Assembly: GCF_025499425.1 (NCBI RefSeq)
Contig: NZ_JAIMCB010000003.1
Location: 365,667-429,666 of the forward strand
DNA: 64,000 nt
Direction: 5' to 3'
Source: Acidiferrimicrobium sp. IK
GTDB lineage: Bacteria; Actinomycetota; Acidimicrobiia; Acidimicrobiales; Palsa-688
The notes below the pieces were generated by a model, which made no database searches, had not been told where the DNA came from, and saw only the letters and a program-made list of their open reading frames with translations. The translations under genes were made by a program, and so were the position numbers. This document shows positions 49,163 through 57,152 of this stretch, in pieces (within the stretch, counting starts at the first letter, position 1; each line of letters opens with the position of its first letter).

Positions 49163-49787
49163 GCTTCTCGTCCTCGTCGCGCAGACCGTACAGGTCATAG
49201 CTCAGCTGGCCGGTCTTGTACTTGTCGAGCAGGCCGTTCTCCTTGTCGACCCGGGAGCGGGCCTTGGTCATCAGGGTTTCTATGTCTTGATCGGGCATCG
49301 TCCAACCGCCGTCGGAGTCGAGGACGAGCCAGTCACCTGGCCCGACCACGCAGCCGCCGAGGGCGACGGGCACGTCAATGGCGCCTCGGGCCGCCTTGAC
49401 CGCGCCGCGAGCTGACACGAACCGGGTCCATACAGGTAGGCCCAACTCGCGCAGCCTGTCCACGTCACGCACCGCCGCATCCACGAGCACCCCGGCGGCA
49501 CCGCTGTGCTGGGCCTGCGTGGCCAAAAGCTCTCCGAAGAGGGCCACCGGCTCCGGTCGGGGCATGCGCAAGACCATCACGTCACCAGGCTCGACACGGG
49601 CTATCAGCTCGTGCACCGCCCTGTTGTCTCCCTGACCGCAGGCCGCGATGCGGGCCGGCCCGGCGACCGACTGTCCGGGTAGCAATGCGGTTAATGGAAT
49701 GTCCAGCAGCCCGACTCGTCCGGCGGCCTCGTAGCACGTGGCCACCCCCAGAGCGGCCAGTTCTTTGCTCCGGGACGCGAGGGTCAC
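49146..49787 (-). CDS. RraA-fold aldolase (HMG/CHA aldolase-like)
   Basis: A 213-residue RraA-family protein: GVATCYEAAGRVGLLDIPL, GPARIAACGQGDN, AGVLVDAAVRDVDRLRELGLPVWTRF with the conserved Arg-Asp pair, and GGCVVGPGDWLVLDSDGGWTMP. Family members with these residues include 4-carboxy-4-hydroxy-2-oxoadipate (CHA)/HMG aldolases (GalC/LigK), which release pyruvate, and the RNase E regulator RraA. Between a PIG-L-fold protein and an ABC importer, an aldolase role in organic-acid catabolism is favoured. GTG start overlaps the upstream stop. Confidence 0.75.
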   Translation of the reverse strand: MTLASRSKELAALGVATCYEAAGRVGLLDIPLTALLPGQSVAGPARIAACGQGDNRAVHELIARVEPGDVMVLRMPRPEPVALFGELLATQAQHSGAAGVLVDAAVRDVDRLRELGLPVWTRFVSARGAVKAARGAIDVPVALGGCVVGPGDWLVLDSDGGWTMPDQDIETLMTKARSRVDKENGLLDKYKTGQLSYDLYGLRDEDEKHAARP

Positions 49788-50500
49788 AGGAGGCTCACCA
49801 CTTGAGGGGTGATCCGCTGGAACGCCTCGGCGTAGCCGATGCTGCTGTCCCCGGTTACCTTGCGGGCGTGATTGCCGCGGTGCCCGGCGCGCTCCGTGTA
49901 GTACTGCTGCAGGTACTTCTGGGCTTCCATGGCCTCCATGGCTCGACGTTTGGTCTCGAAGCTGGCGGTGATGTCCACGAACGTGGTGGGGATGAACCCG
50001 CAAAGCTCCGGCTGGTGCGGCTCGAACAGGAAGAACTGCGAAGGCGGCACTGTCTCGAACGCGCTCGCCACTCCCGCACCGGAGCTGAGCAGGCGCGCCC
50101 GGCGGGTGGCCTCGTGGGCCACCGGGTGGTCGGGGTTGAACGGGTCAACCGCGGGGTGGGTGATCACCACCTCCGGTCGCAGTCGCCGGATCACGTCCCG
50201 CAGCCGTTCGAGGGCCGCGTCGTCGACCACCAGCGGGTAGTCGCCCAGGTCCATGCACACCAACTCGGCGCCGACGAGGGCAGCCGCCTTCTCGGCTTCC
50301 GACCGGCGAATGTCCTTGACCTGCTGCTCGGTCTGCTCGGGAAGCTTCCACAATTCCCCGGACTCGCCCCGTTCGCCAAACGAGAGGGCGACGACCACGG
50401 AGGTTCCACCGGCCGAGGTGTTGTTGGCGACGACCCCGCCGGCCCGCCACACGAAATCTGCGCTGTGGGCTCCTACTACCAGCAGACGGACCCCGCTCAC
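49784..50500 (-). CDS. PIG-L/LmbE-fold hydrolase or hydratase (GalB-like)
   Basis: A 238-residue PIG-L/LmbE-fold protein: LLVVGAHSADFVWRAGGVVA (metal site AHSAD in place of the usual AHPDD), VVALSFGERGESGELW, VVITHPAVDPFNPDHPVAHEATRRA (second metal motif). Most relatives deacetylate GlcNAc conjugates, but GalB of Pseudomonas uses this fold as a 4-oxalomesaconate hydratase. The RraA-type aldolase next door (4-nt overlap) catalyses the reaction following GalB in that pathway, so a hydratase is the better guess here. Mycothiol-type deacetylase is less likely. Confidence 0.7.
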   Translation of the reverse strand: MSGVRLLVVGAHSADFVWRAGGVVANNTSAGGTSVVVALSFGERGESGELWKLPEQTEQQVKDIRRSEAEKAAALVGAELVCMDLGDYPLVVDDAALERLRDVIRRLRPEVVITHPAVDPFNPDHPVAHEATRRARLLSSGAGVASAFETVPPSQFFLFEPHQPELCGFIPTTFVDITASFETKRRAMEAMEAQKYLQQYYTERAGHRGNHARKVTGDSSIGYAEAFQRITPQVVSLL

Positions 50501-51432
50501 GCCGCCTCCTTCGGGGTTATGAGCCTGGTCGGGTTCTCCACTGTCATCAGATGCACCTCGTCCTCGTCGAAGCCCGCCCCGAGCAGGTGGTCGGCCATCA
50601 ACGCCAAGCCGTCTTCCACCGGCGGGTTGAACGGCTGGCCCAGGTCGCTGGAGAGGAAGGAGCTGGCTACCCCGGAGGTGCGGATGTTGGCGATCATCTC
50701 GGCCCACTCCACCTTGCCGGTGTAGGGGGTGGTGAAGCACCTTTCCAAGAAGGCTCCCCGCTCGGCGAGCTCCCGCTGGTCGTGACCAGACAGGCGCTGG
50801 CTGGTGAATTCCGGGTGGGTGACGATGATCCGTTGCACGCCCGCTTCGTTGGCGGCTCGGACGACCGACATGATCTCGTCCCGGCTGAGGTGGCCGGTGC
50901 CGAGAGCAAGGTCGTAGCGGGCCATGATCTGCAGCACGCTGATGACCTCGGGAAGCACCTCGCCGCCCTCGTCGACCACCGATACGGGGGAGGCGGCGAT
51001 GCCGCGCTCGAGCAATTCGGATTGCAGCTGGGCCCACATCGGAGGCTTGGCCCCTTCCGGGTCTGCTGCGGTGCAGGTTCTTTGGTTGTGGCTATCCACG
51101 GTCGGCATCCACACGATGCGGGCGCCTTCCCGAGCGGCAATCTCGACCGCCACCGGATTGATGCCGCCCACCGACCCGTTCAATGTAATGGCGCCGTAGA
51201 CAGCAACACCGGGAACCGCACTGCGTACCGTGGCGGCTCGCTCGGCGGTTGGGACGTAATGGGACTTGAGCACGAAGCCGCCCAAGCCCTCCTCCCGGTG
51301 GCGTTTGGCGAGGTCGAAGTCGGTCACTCGGCGGCGCATTACGTCAGGCGCCACGTGCACGTGCAGGTCCACGGCCCCCGTCACCAGGTTGCGGGCGCGT
51401 TCGCTCGGACGCGGATGTCCTTCGTCAGTCAT
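50497..51432 (-). CDS. DUF6282-type metal-dependent hydrolase
   Basis: A 311-residue TIM-barrel protein related to amidohydrolases: AVDLHVHVAPDVMRRRVTDF with the metal-binding HxH, GFVLKSHYVPTAERAATVR, YGAITLNGSVGGINPVAVEIA, ARIVWMPTVDS, LALGTGHLSRDEIM and IIVTHPEF. I recognise it as DUF6282-like; no activity is established to my knowledge. As first gene of the operon with PIG-L- and RraA-fold proteins it might hydrolyse a lactone or ring before hydration and aldol cleavage, as LigI does for pyrone dicarboxylate. That is inference. Confidence 0.7.
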   Translation of the reverse strand: MTDEGHPRPSERARNLVTGAVDLHVHVAPDVMRRRVTDFDLAKRHREEGLGGFVLKSHYVPTAERAATVRSAVPGVAVYGAITLNGSVGGINPVAVEIAAREGARIVWMPTVDSHNQRTCTAADPEGAKPPMWAQLQSELLERGIAASPVSVVDEGGEVLPEVISVLQIMARYDLALGTGHLSRDEIMSVVRAANEAGVQRIIVTHPEFTSQRLSGHDQRELAERGAFLERCFTTPYTGKVEWAEMIANIRTSGVASSFLSSDLGQPFNPPVEDGLALMADHLLGAGFDEDEVHLMTVENPTRLITPKEAA

Positions 51433-51513
51433 CTAGTTCCTATCGCTCCTCGAGAGATCAGAGCGAGACGGGATGCTCCGGAAGCCGGTGACGTTCTCGT
51501 CCCCCCGGTTGGT

Positions 51514-51542
51514 CACCCTAGGAGTCGCTGACAGGATTGTCA
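51514..51542 (-). promoter_or_regulatory. Candidate promoter of the ABC/catabolic operon
   Basis: On the minus strand, TTGACA (51542-51537) and TAGGGT (51519-51514) are separated by 17 bp, 82 bp before ATG 51432. The -35 lies inside ATTGTCAACAG, which has TGT-N2-ACA symmetry and could be a site for the GntR regulator encoded at 52450. The surrounding 51530-51570 is unusually AT-rich. Confidence 0.4.
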
Positions 51543-51610
51543 ACAGTTCTGTCGATAATATGATTGGCATCTCGCCGGTACGCTCGTCGGCGAACTACCA
51601 AGGGGGACCC

Positions 51611-52453
51611 ATGGAAGAGTCGACGCCAGCCGGGCCCGTATCGGCCCCTAGTCCCGGCACGTCGCGCGCAGCAGCCGGGCCCATCGTGGCGGTGCTGGGT
51701 TTGGGTGAGGCGGGCAGCGAGATTGCTGGTGGACTGGTGGCAGCCGGTGCCACGGTGCGTGGCTACGATCCCCGGGTCCGTCCGGGACCGGGCCTGATCG
51801 CCTGCTCCAGCGAGGCCGAAGCCTCCACGGGAGCCGACCTGGTGCTGAGCGTCAACAGTGCCCACGACGCCCTCGACGCCCTCCGGGCCGGGGTGGAAGC
51901 TCTGCCACCCGTCGCTGTGTGGGCCGACCTGAACACCGGTTCGCCTCGCCTCAAGGAGCGACTCGCCGCCCTGGCCGCCGACCACCGCCGGTCATTTGCC
52001 GACGTGGCGCTGATGTCACCGGTGCCCGGGCGGGGATTGCGAACCCCGATGCTTGCGTCCGGGCACGGCGCCAGCGGTTACTCAGCGCTGCTGACGCCGC
52101 TCGGAGCGAACATCGAGGTACTACAGGGCGCGGCCGGCGTAGCCGCTGCCCGTAAGCTCCTGCGCAGTGTGTTCTACAAGGGAATGGCCGCCTCGGCGGT
52201 GGAAGCCCTAGCCGCCGCTCGGCGGACCGGCCAGGAGCAATGGCTCAGAGCCCACATTTCCGAGGAACTAGAACAGGCGACAGCCGAGACGTTGGTGCGC
52301 TTGGAGACCGGGACTTACCGCCACGCCCGTAGGCGCAGCGAAGAGATGCGCGCCGCCGCCGAGCTCCTGCGCGACTTGGGTATAGCTCCTCACATGAGCG
52401 CGGCCAGTGCCGCGCTATTGGGCGACCTCTTGCAGACCACGGCGGATTCGTGA
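51611..52453 (+). CDS. NAD(P)-binding 6-phosphogluconate-dehydrogenase-like protein (DUF1932)
   Basis: A 280-residue protein: Rossmann motif VAVLGLGEAGSEIAGGLVAAG, GYDPRVR, LVLSVNSAHDALDALRAGV, WADLNTGSPRLKERLA, FADVALMSPVPGRGLRTPMLASG and a helical C-terminal domain (KLLRSVFYKGMAASAVEALAAA) typical of DUF1932. These are beta-hydroxyacid dehydrogenase relatives. ATG 51611 with AGGGGG upstream is favoured; upstream in-frame codons lie in the AT-rich promoter region. It diverges from the catabolic operon and overlaps the GntR gene by 4 nt. Confidence 0.78.
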   Translation: MEESTPAGPVSAPSPGTSRAAAGPIVAVLGLGEAGSEIAGGLVAAGATVRGYDPRVRPGPGLIACSSEAEASTGADLVLSVNSAHDALDALRAGVEALPPVAVWADLNTGSPRLKERLAALAADHRRSFADVALMSPVPGRGLRTPMLASGHGASGYSALLTPLGANIEVLQGAAGVAAARKLLRSVFYKGMAASAVEALAAARRTGQEQWLRAHISEELEQATAETLVRLETGTYRHARRRSEEMRAAAELLRDLGIAPHMSAASAALLGDLLQTTADS

Positions 52454-53163
52454 TGAAAGACGCCGCCCAGCAGGTACCCGCCGCCCCCGAAGACACCGCA
52501 CCTGGTAACGGTGATGCCGCTAACGACCCGACGTCGGAGGTGGTGGAAGCCATCCGCCGGGCCATCCTCGAGGGCGAGTACGCGCCCCGCGAACGGCTGG
52601 TGGAAGCGGAACTCTCCAAGCGGTTTTCCGCCAGCCGATTCTCCGCTCGGGTGGCCCTGCAGCAACTGGCGTTCGAGGGTCTGGTCGAGCTGCAGCGCAA
52701 CCGCGGCGCGAGTGTGCGTGCGGTGTCGATTCCCGAAGCCATCGAGATCACTCAGGTGAGGGCGGTGCTGGAGGGCTTCTGCGCCGCTCGCGCGGCCGAG
52801 CTGGCCAGCGACGAAGAGATCGTCGCTCTGCAGGAGACGACGGCCGCTATGCGTCGGGCCGTGGACGAGGGGGCGATGATGACCTACAGCGGGCTCAACG
52901 CCAAACTGCACTCCCAGATACGAACCATCGCCGCCAACCCCACTTGCGCCCGGCTCCTCGAGCAGATGCGGGCGCAGATGGTCCGTCACCAGTTCGTGCT
53001 GGCCCTCCAGCCCGGCCGGCCGTCCGTGTCGGTGAACCAGCACATCGCCGTGGTCAACGCGATCGCCGCCCGCGACAGCGATGCCGCCAGCCGCGCCATG
53101 CACGAGCACCTCGCCAGCGTCCTGTCAACGCTGCAGAGCTTGCCCCACAGCCGGGTGCATTGA
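52450..53163 (+). CDS. GntR-family (FCD type) transcriptional regulator
   Basis: A 237-residue FadR-subfamily regulator: winged helix (SEVVEAIRRAILEGEYAPRERLVEAELSKRF, VALQQLAFEGLVELQRNRGASV) followed by an all-helical FCD domain (EITQVRAVLEGFCAARAAEL, NAKLHSQIRTIA, VNQHIAVVNAIAARD with likely metal-binding histidines). GTG 52450 or ATG 52453 overlaps the DUF1932 stop. It probably controls the divergent catabolic/transport operon in response to its acid substrate. Confidence 0.85.
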   Translation: MMKDAAQQVPAAPEDTAPGNGDAANDPTSEVVEAIRRAILEGEYAPRERLVEAELSKRFSASRFSARVALQQLAFEGLVELQRNRGASVRAVSIPEAIEITQVRAVLEGFCAARAAELASDEEIVALQETTAAMRRAVDEGAMMTYSGLNAKLHSQIRTIAANPTCARLLEQMRAQMVRHQFVLALQPGRPSVSVNQHIAVVNAIAARDSDAASRAMHEHLASVLSTLQSLPHSRVH

Positions 53164-53171
53164 ACCTGGCC

Positions 53172-53636
53172 TCAGGACCCGACGGTCACGGTCCCGGTCA
53201 TGTAGGGGTGGATACCGCAGATGTAGGGGTAGGTCCCGGCCTTGGTGAAGGTGTGGGACCAATGGTCCCGGGAGGAGTTGGCCAGCAGTAGAGGGCTCAC
53301 CGGGATCCCGCCGGCGCTGAACTTGACGTCGTGGGCCGCTACGTCACGGTTGACCCACGTCACCGTGGTACCCACTGCGATGGTCAGGGCCTTGGGGGAG
53401 AAGGCAAAGTTGTTGATGGTGACGGTAGGGCCGCCGGCCGTCGTGCCGCCCGCAGCGGTGCCCGAGGTGGCGGTGCTCGGGGTGGCGGTGTTCGGGGTGG
53501 CGGCCGGCGAGCCCGACGACGACCCGCCGCAGCCGGTGACCGCCAATGCTGCTGTCGCGCCGAGAGCGGCCAGCGCGCACCGGGACGTGCGGCGGCGGGG
53601 TCTGGGCGGGCGGGACGTCGCCGGGGCAGCGGTCAT
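53172..53636 (-). CDS. Amicyanin-like cupredoxin lipoprotein
   Basis: A 154-residue lipoprotein with lipobox VTGC (Cys36), a Thr/Ala/Gly linker and a plastocyanin-type domain. Type 1 copper ligands are His102 (AAHDVKF), Cys140, His143 and Met146 (YICGIHPYM); the C-x2-H-x2-M spacing is that of amicyanin rather than plastocyanin. It would carry electrons on the outer face of the membrane. ATG 53636 overlaps the YdjC gene stop by 4 nt, an odd pairing. Converges with gntR 8 nt away. Confidence 0.85.
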   Translation of the reverse strand: MTAAPATSRPPRPRRRTSRCALAALGATAALAVTGCGGSSSGSPAATPNTATPSTATSGTAAGGTTAGGPTVTINNFAFSPKALTIAVGTTVTWVNRDVAAHDVKFSAGGIPVSPLLLANSSRDHWSHTFTKAGTYPYICGIHPYMTGTVTVGS

Positions 53637-54472
53637 CTTCGTCCTCTCTGCAGATCGCGGATGGCCCGGTACCCGATGGTGGTGACCCCGACGCGCCGGG
53701 CCAGGGTGCGCAGAGACGCGCCGTCGAGGGCCAGGTCGTGGTCGTCGACTCGGGCCGGCCAGTCCGGCGCGATTGCCCGCAGTTCCGGGCTGTCGACCGC
53801 CGGTCGCAGAACGACCTCGGTCACTCCGGGCTGCATCTCGCTGAGCAGTCGTTCGAGAACCCGACGGGCGCTGGCGGTCCGGTTCACCCTCACGACCTGG
53901 TCCGGGCTGAACACCCCTTCGTCGGCCGCCAGGGACCGGAAAGGGAACCCGGCCTGGCGTTCCGCGCTCGCTGGGGGCATGCGCAGCGGAAGGCGGAACT
54001 CGACGGCCAGATCCAACGCGACATCGAAGAACTCCGGCCTCAAGTCGAGCGCGCCGAGGTGGGCGCTCAGGTGGCTGATGTCGAAGCCCCAGTAGATGGC
54101 CCTCTCGATCTGCGCCCGGCACTCGCGGCGGACCTCCTCGGTGTCGGCGTGATCCCAGAGGTCGTCGAGGGTCCGCGGGAACCCGCCGTCCCCGTCGAGC
54201 AGCGACGGGCAGTAGGTCGTCGGGCCCCACCGGTAGAGGTCGTACTCGGCGTTCAGGGTGAGATGAACCCCGACGTCCTCTCCCCGGTAACGCGACGCCG
54301 CCTCCCGGGACCACGGCCCCGGGACTACCAACCCGGCCGCGGTGGCCATCCCCTCGCGCAACGCGCCGTACACCCCTGCGTTGTGCGCCCAGCTCACGCC
54401 GAGCTCGTCGCAGGTGATGATCAGCAGTGAGGCATCGGAACGAAAGCCGAGGGCCTCCGCGAGCGCGGTCAT
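53633..54472 (-). CDS. YdjC/ChbG-family deacetylase
   Basis: A 279-residue YdjC-type protein: LLIITCDELGVSWAHNAGVYGALREG (family CDExG/ADDxG motif), AGLVVPGPWSREA, DVGVHLTLNAEYD (the HLxLN metal site) and HLSAHLGALDLRPEFFDVAL (SAHxG). ChbG members remove acetyl groups from chito-oligosaccharides; many actinobacterial ones have unknown substrates. ATG 54472 gives a normal length; no good ribosome binding site is seen. Downstream of fadA5 by 16 nt. Confidence 0.8.
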   Translation of the reverse strand: MTALAEALGFRSDASLLIITCDELGVSWAHNAGVYGALREGMATAAGLVVPGPWSREAASRYRGEDVGVHLTLNAEYDLYRWGPTTYCPSLLDGDGGFPRTLDDLWDHADTEEVRRECRAQIERAIYWGFDISHLSAHLGALDLRPEFFDVALDLAVEFRLPLRMPPASAERQAGFPFRSLAADEGVFSPDQVVRVNRTASARRVLERLLSEMQPGVTEVVLRPAVDSPELRAIAPDWPARVDDHDLALDGASLRTLARRVGVTTIGYRAIRDLQRGRR

Positions 54473-54488
54473 CGGCGGTGAGGGATGC

Positions 54489-55664
54489 TCAGCGCTCGAT
54501 GAGGGTGCCGGTCCCCAGACCGCCACCGCAGCACATCGACACCAGGCCCTTGTGCCCGCCGGTGCGCTCGAGCTCGTAGAGCGCCTTGGTGAGGAGGATG
54601 ACGCCGGTCCCGCCGAGGGGATGGCCCAGCGCGATGGCGCCGCCGTTGGGGTTGACCGCCGCCGGCCTCGGACCGGTCTCTTTCTCCCAGGCCAGGACCA
54701 CCGACGCGAACGCCTCGTTGATCTCGGCGACGTCGATGTCGTCCATGCTCCATCCGGAGCGCTGGAGGAGCCGGGCGCTGGCGTCGATCGGGCCGGTCAG
54801 CATCAGTACCGGGTCGACGCCGACGAGGCAGGTCTCCACGATCCGGGCCTTGGGGGTCAATCCCAGCTGCGAGGCCCGCTCTGCGGTCATCATCAGCACC
54901 GCACCGGCGCCGTCGGAGATCTGCGATGAGCTGCCCGCAGTGTGCACGCCGTCAGGACGGGCGACGGGCTTGAGGGACGCCAGCGCTTCAAGTGACGTGT
55001 CGCGGAGGCCCTCGTCGCGGGTGACGGTCCTGGTCTCGCCGGTCGGCGCGCCGCTCTCGTCGAGCACCGGCGCTTCGATCGGCACGATCTGCCCGTCGAA
55101 GCGGCCTTCGGCCCACGCCTGCGCGGCTTTCTGCTGGGAGGCCAGACCGAAGCGGTCGGCGTCCTCCCGGCTGATTCCCCACTTGTCGGCGATGCGCTCG
55201 GCGCCCTCGAACTGCGAGGTGAACTCGAACCGGGAGAAGTAGGACTTCGGGACGGCTCGGCCCAGGCCGAGCTCCTTTTTCGAGTTGGAGCCGATCGGGA
55301 TCCGGCTCATCGACTCCACGCCGGACGCGATGGCAACGTCGATCACCCCCGCGGCGATCATGGCTGCGGCCAGGCCGGTCGCCTGCTGGCTGGACCCGCA
55401 CTGGGTGTCGACGGTGGTCGTGGCCACCGTTTCGGGTAGCCCGGCGGAGAGCCATGCGGTCCGCCCGACGTTGAACGACTGCTCGCCGACTTGGCTGACG
55501 CAGCCGGTGACCATCTGACCCACCGCCGACGGATCGATGCCCGTTCGCTCGACGAGGCCGGTCAGCACGGCGCCGAGCAAGTCGGCGGGGTGCACGGTGG
55601 ACAGCCCTCCGTTGCGGCGGCCAACAGGGCTACGGACGGCATCGACGATCACGACCTCAGACAT
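54489..55664 (-). CDS. fadA5: FadA5-like steroid side-chain thiolase
   Basis: A 391-residue thiolase, the length I recall for FadA5. Catalytic set: Cys89 (DTQCGSSQQ), NEAFASVVLAW, GHPLGGTG histidine and SMCCGGGLGTG cysteine. The segments SPVGRRNGGLS, GCVSQVGEQSFNVGRTAWL, APVLDESGAPTGE and HTAGSSSQISDGAGAVL parallel FadA5, which thiolyses the sterol side chain to release propionyl- or acetyl-CoA. It is related to the FadA6-like protein at 32934. No KstR-type operator is visible directly upstream. Confidence 0.82.
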   Translation of the reverse strand: MSEVVIVDAVRSPVGRRNGGLSTVHPADLLGAVLTGLVERTGIDPSAVGQMVTGCVSQVGEQSFNVGRTAWLSAGLPETVATTTVDTQCGSSQQATGLAAAMIAAGVIDVAIASGVESMSRIPIGSNSKKELGLGRAVPKSYFSRFEFTSQFEGAERIADKWGISREDADRFGLASQQKAAQAWAEGRFDGQIVPIEAPVLDESGAPTGETRTVTRDEGLRDTSLEALASLKPVARPDGVHTAGSSSQISDGAGAVLMMTAERASQLGLTPKARIVETCLVGVDPVLMLTGPIDASARLLQRSGWSMDDIDVAEINEAFASVVLAWEKETGPRPAAVNPNGGAIALGHPLGGTGVILLTKALYELERTGGHKGLVSMCCGGGLGTGTLIER

Positions 55665-55674
55665 GCTCGGTACC

Positions 55675-56625
55675 CTACCGTTCGGCCGCGCCGAGCGGCC
55701 TGCCGGGAGGGCGCCCGACGACCGCGGCGGGGGCAGCGCCCGACGGTGCCTTGCCCGCCAGCGCCGCGCCGCGCCGGTAGCGGCCGGTGGCGAGGACCGA
55801 CCCGGCCAGGATGAGAGCGGCGCCGAGCAGCGTGGACCACCCGGCCCGCTCGCCTAGGAACCCGACGCCGAGGGTCACCGCGACCACCGGGTTCACGTAG
55901 GTGATCACCGTCGCTCGGACCGGGCCGATCTCCCGGATGAGGGCGAAAAACAGCAAGAACGCGGCTGCGGTGCACACCACGCCGAGGACCGCCACCGAGG
56001 CGATTACCCGCCAGCCGGGAAGGTGCCCGGGCAGCCGGGCGACGCCAGCGGGGGCGTAGAGCACCGCGCAGAGGAGCAGGGACGCGGCGACCACGCCGAG
56101 CGCCGGCAGGTCGCTGAGGTGGCGGGCGAGGATCGCGGGCCCGGCCGCGTAGCCGACCACGACGACACCGACCTCGGCGATCGACGCCGCCGCGGCGCCC
56201 GACAGGTCCAGCCCGGCGAGCACGACCACACCGGCCAACCCCACCGCGAGCCCTGCGACCTGCAGGCGGCTCAAGCGGTCGCGGGTCGCGGACCCGAGGG
56301 CGATGACCGCCCCGACGAGCGGGACCGCCGCGACGAGGAGCCCCGACAGCGAGCTGGGCAGCCGCTTCTCCGCCTGGGAGAGAAGGCCCCAGGGGATCGC
56401 CAGCTCGACGATGGTGTAAGCCACCAGCGGACGCCAGCGGCGGGCGACCACCGTGACGTCGCCTCTCCTGAGGGCGATGGGAAAAAGGAGCAGTGCGCCC
56501 AGACCGGTGCGGGCCATCACCAGCGACGCCGGCGTGAAGTCCCTCACCGCGACCTTGATCAGCAGGTAGGGAATTCCCCAGATGATCCCCATCGCCCCGA
56601 AGAGCAACCAGCCTCGCCGGGTCAC
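55675..56625 (-). CDS. EamA/DMT-family transporter
   Basis: A 316-residue membrane protein with two EamA repeats (WLLFGAMGIIWGIPYLLIKVAV and ASLLLCAVLYAPAGV..., LGVVCTAAAFLLFFALIREIG, VNPVVAVTLGVGFLGE) and about ten hydrophobic helices. Drug/metabolite transporter superfamily; substrate unknown, commonly metabolite export. Start GTG 56625. fadA5 follows after 10 nt and may be co-transcribed. Confidence 0.85.
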   Translation of the reverse strand: MTRRGWLLFGAMGIIWGIPYLLIKVAVRDFTPASLVMARTGLGALLLFPIALRRGDVTVVARRWRPLVAYTIVELAIPWGLLSQAEKRLPSSLSGLLVAAVPLVGAVIALGSATRDRLSRLQVAGLAVGLAGVVVLAGLDLSGAAAASIAEVGVVVVGYAAGPAILARHLSDLPALGVVAASLLLCAVLYAPAGVARLPGHLPGWRVIASVAVLGVVCTAAAFLLFFALIREIGPVRATVITYVNPVVAVTLGVGFLGERAGWSTLLGAALILAGSVLATGRYRRGAALAGKAPSGAAPAAVVGRPPGRPLGAAER

Positions 56626-56780
56626 GGCCGAAGAGCTTACGGCCAGGCGCCTGCGGGCCGGACTGGAATTCCCTGCGCCGGGGAAGGACAGCCGGCGGAA
56701 CCGTGTTGCACGAGGGGAGACGGCCGCCGCTTGGCTCAGCGACCCGAGAAAATGTCACACCCTCCGAGGAGGATGGTCAC

Positions 56781-57101
56781 ATGGCACAGCAGCTCCCGTT
56801 GATCGAGTCCCGGACCGACACCGACAACACCCGTCCGAGCACTGCGCGGCGCGCCACCCGGAGCGGCGCGGGGCCCCGGCCCGGTTCCCAGTCACGGGCC
56901 TCGCGCGGCGCCCGGGCATTCGCAGTGCGCCCCGGGGTCACCGACGGCACCGGGGTGCTCATCGAGATCCCCGCGGTGGACTGGCACATCGACGAGCACA
57001 CCAAAGAAGTGGGGCTGGCCGGTGTGGCCGCCGCCCGCCAGGCCCTAGCCGCTGCAGCCGGCCGGGGCCCCCGTCTCCACGGGCGGCCCGCCGCGGCCTG
57101 A
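56781..57101 (+). CDS. Small conserved hypothetical protein
   Basis: A 106-residue protein from ATG 56781 with AGGAGG about 9 nt upstream. The N-terminal half is basic and Ser/Arg/Gly-rich; the C-terminal half (VTDGTGVLIEIPAVDWHIDEHTKEVGLAGVAAARQAL) looks folded, helical and acidic. No family recognised. The good ribosome binding site and change of character along the chain support a real gene. Followed by the LLM gene after 51 nt. Confidence 0.6.
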   Translation: MAQQLPLIESRTDTDNTRPSTARRATRSGAGPRPGSQSRASRGARAFAVRPGVTDGTGVLIEIPAVDWHIDEHTKEVGLAGVAAARQALAAAAGRGPRLHGRPAAA

Positions 57102-57152
57102 GCGGACGCAGCGCCCAGGGTCCCGGCCCCGGTGGTTGGCTAGCCTCCGGCT

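Noticed and set aside
56690..56715. Operator-like GGAACCGTGTTGC near the EamA/small-protein gap
   Set aside because: The half-sites are separated by 3 bp rather than 2, and symmetry is lost outside AAC/GTT.
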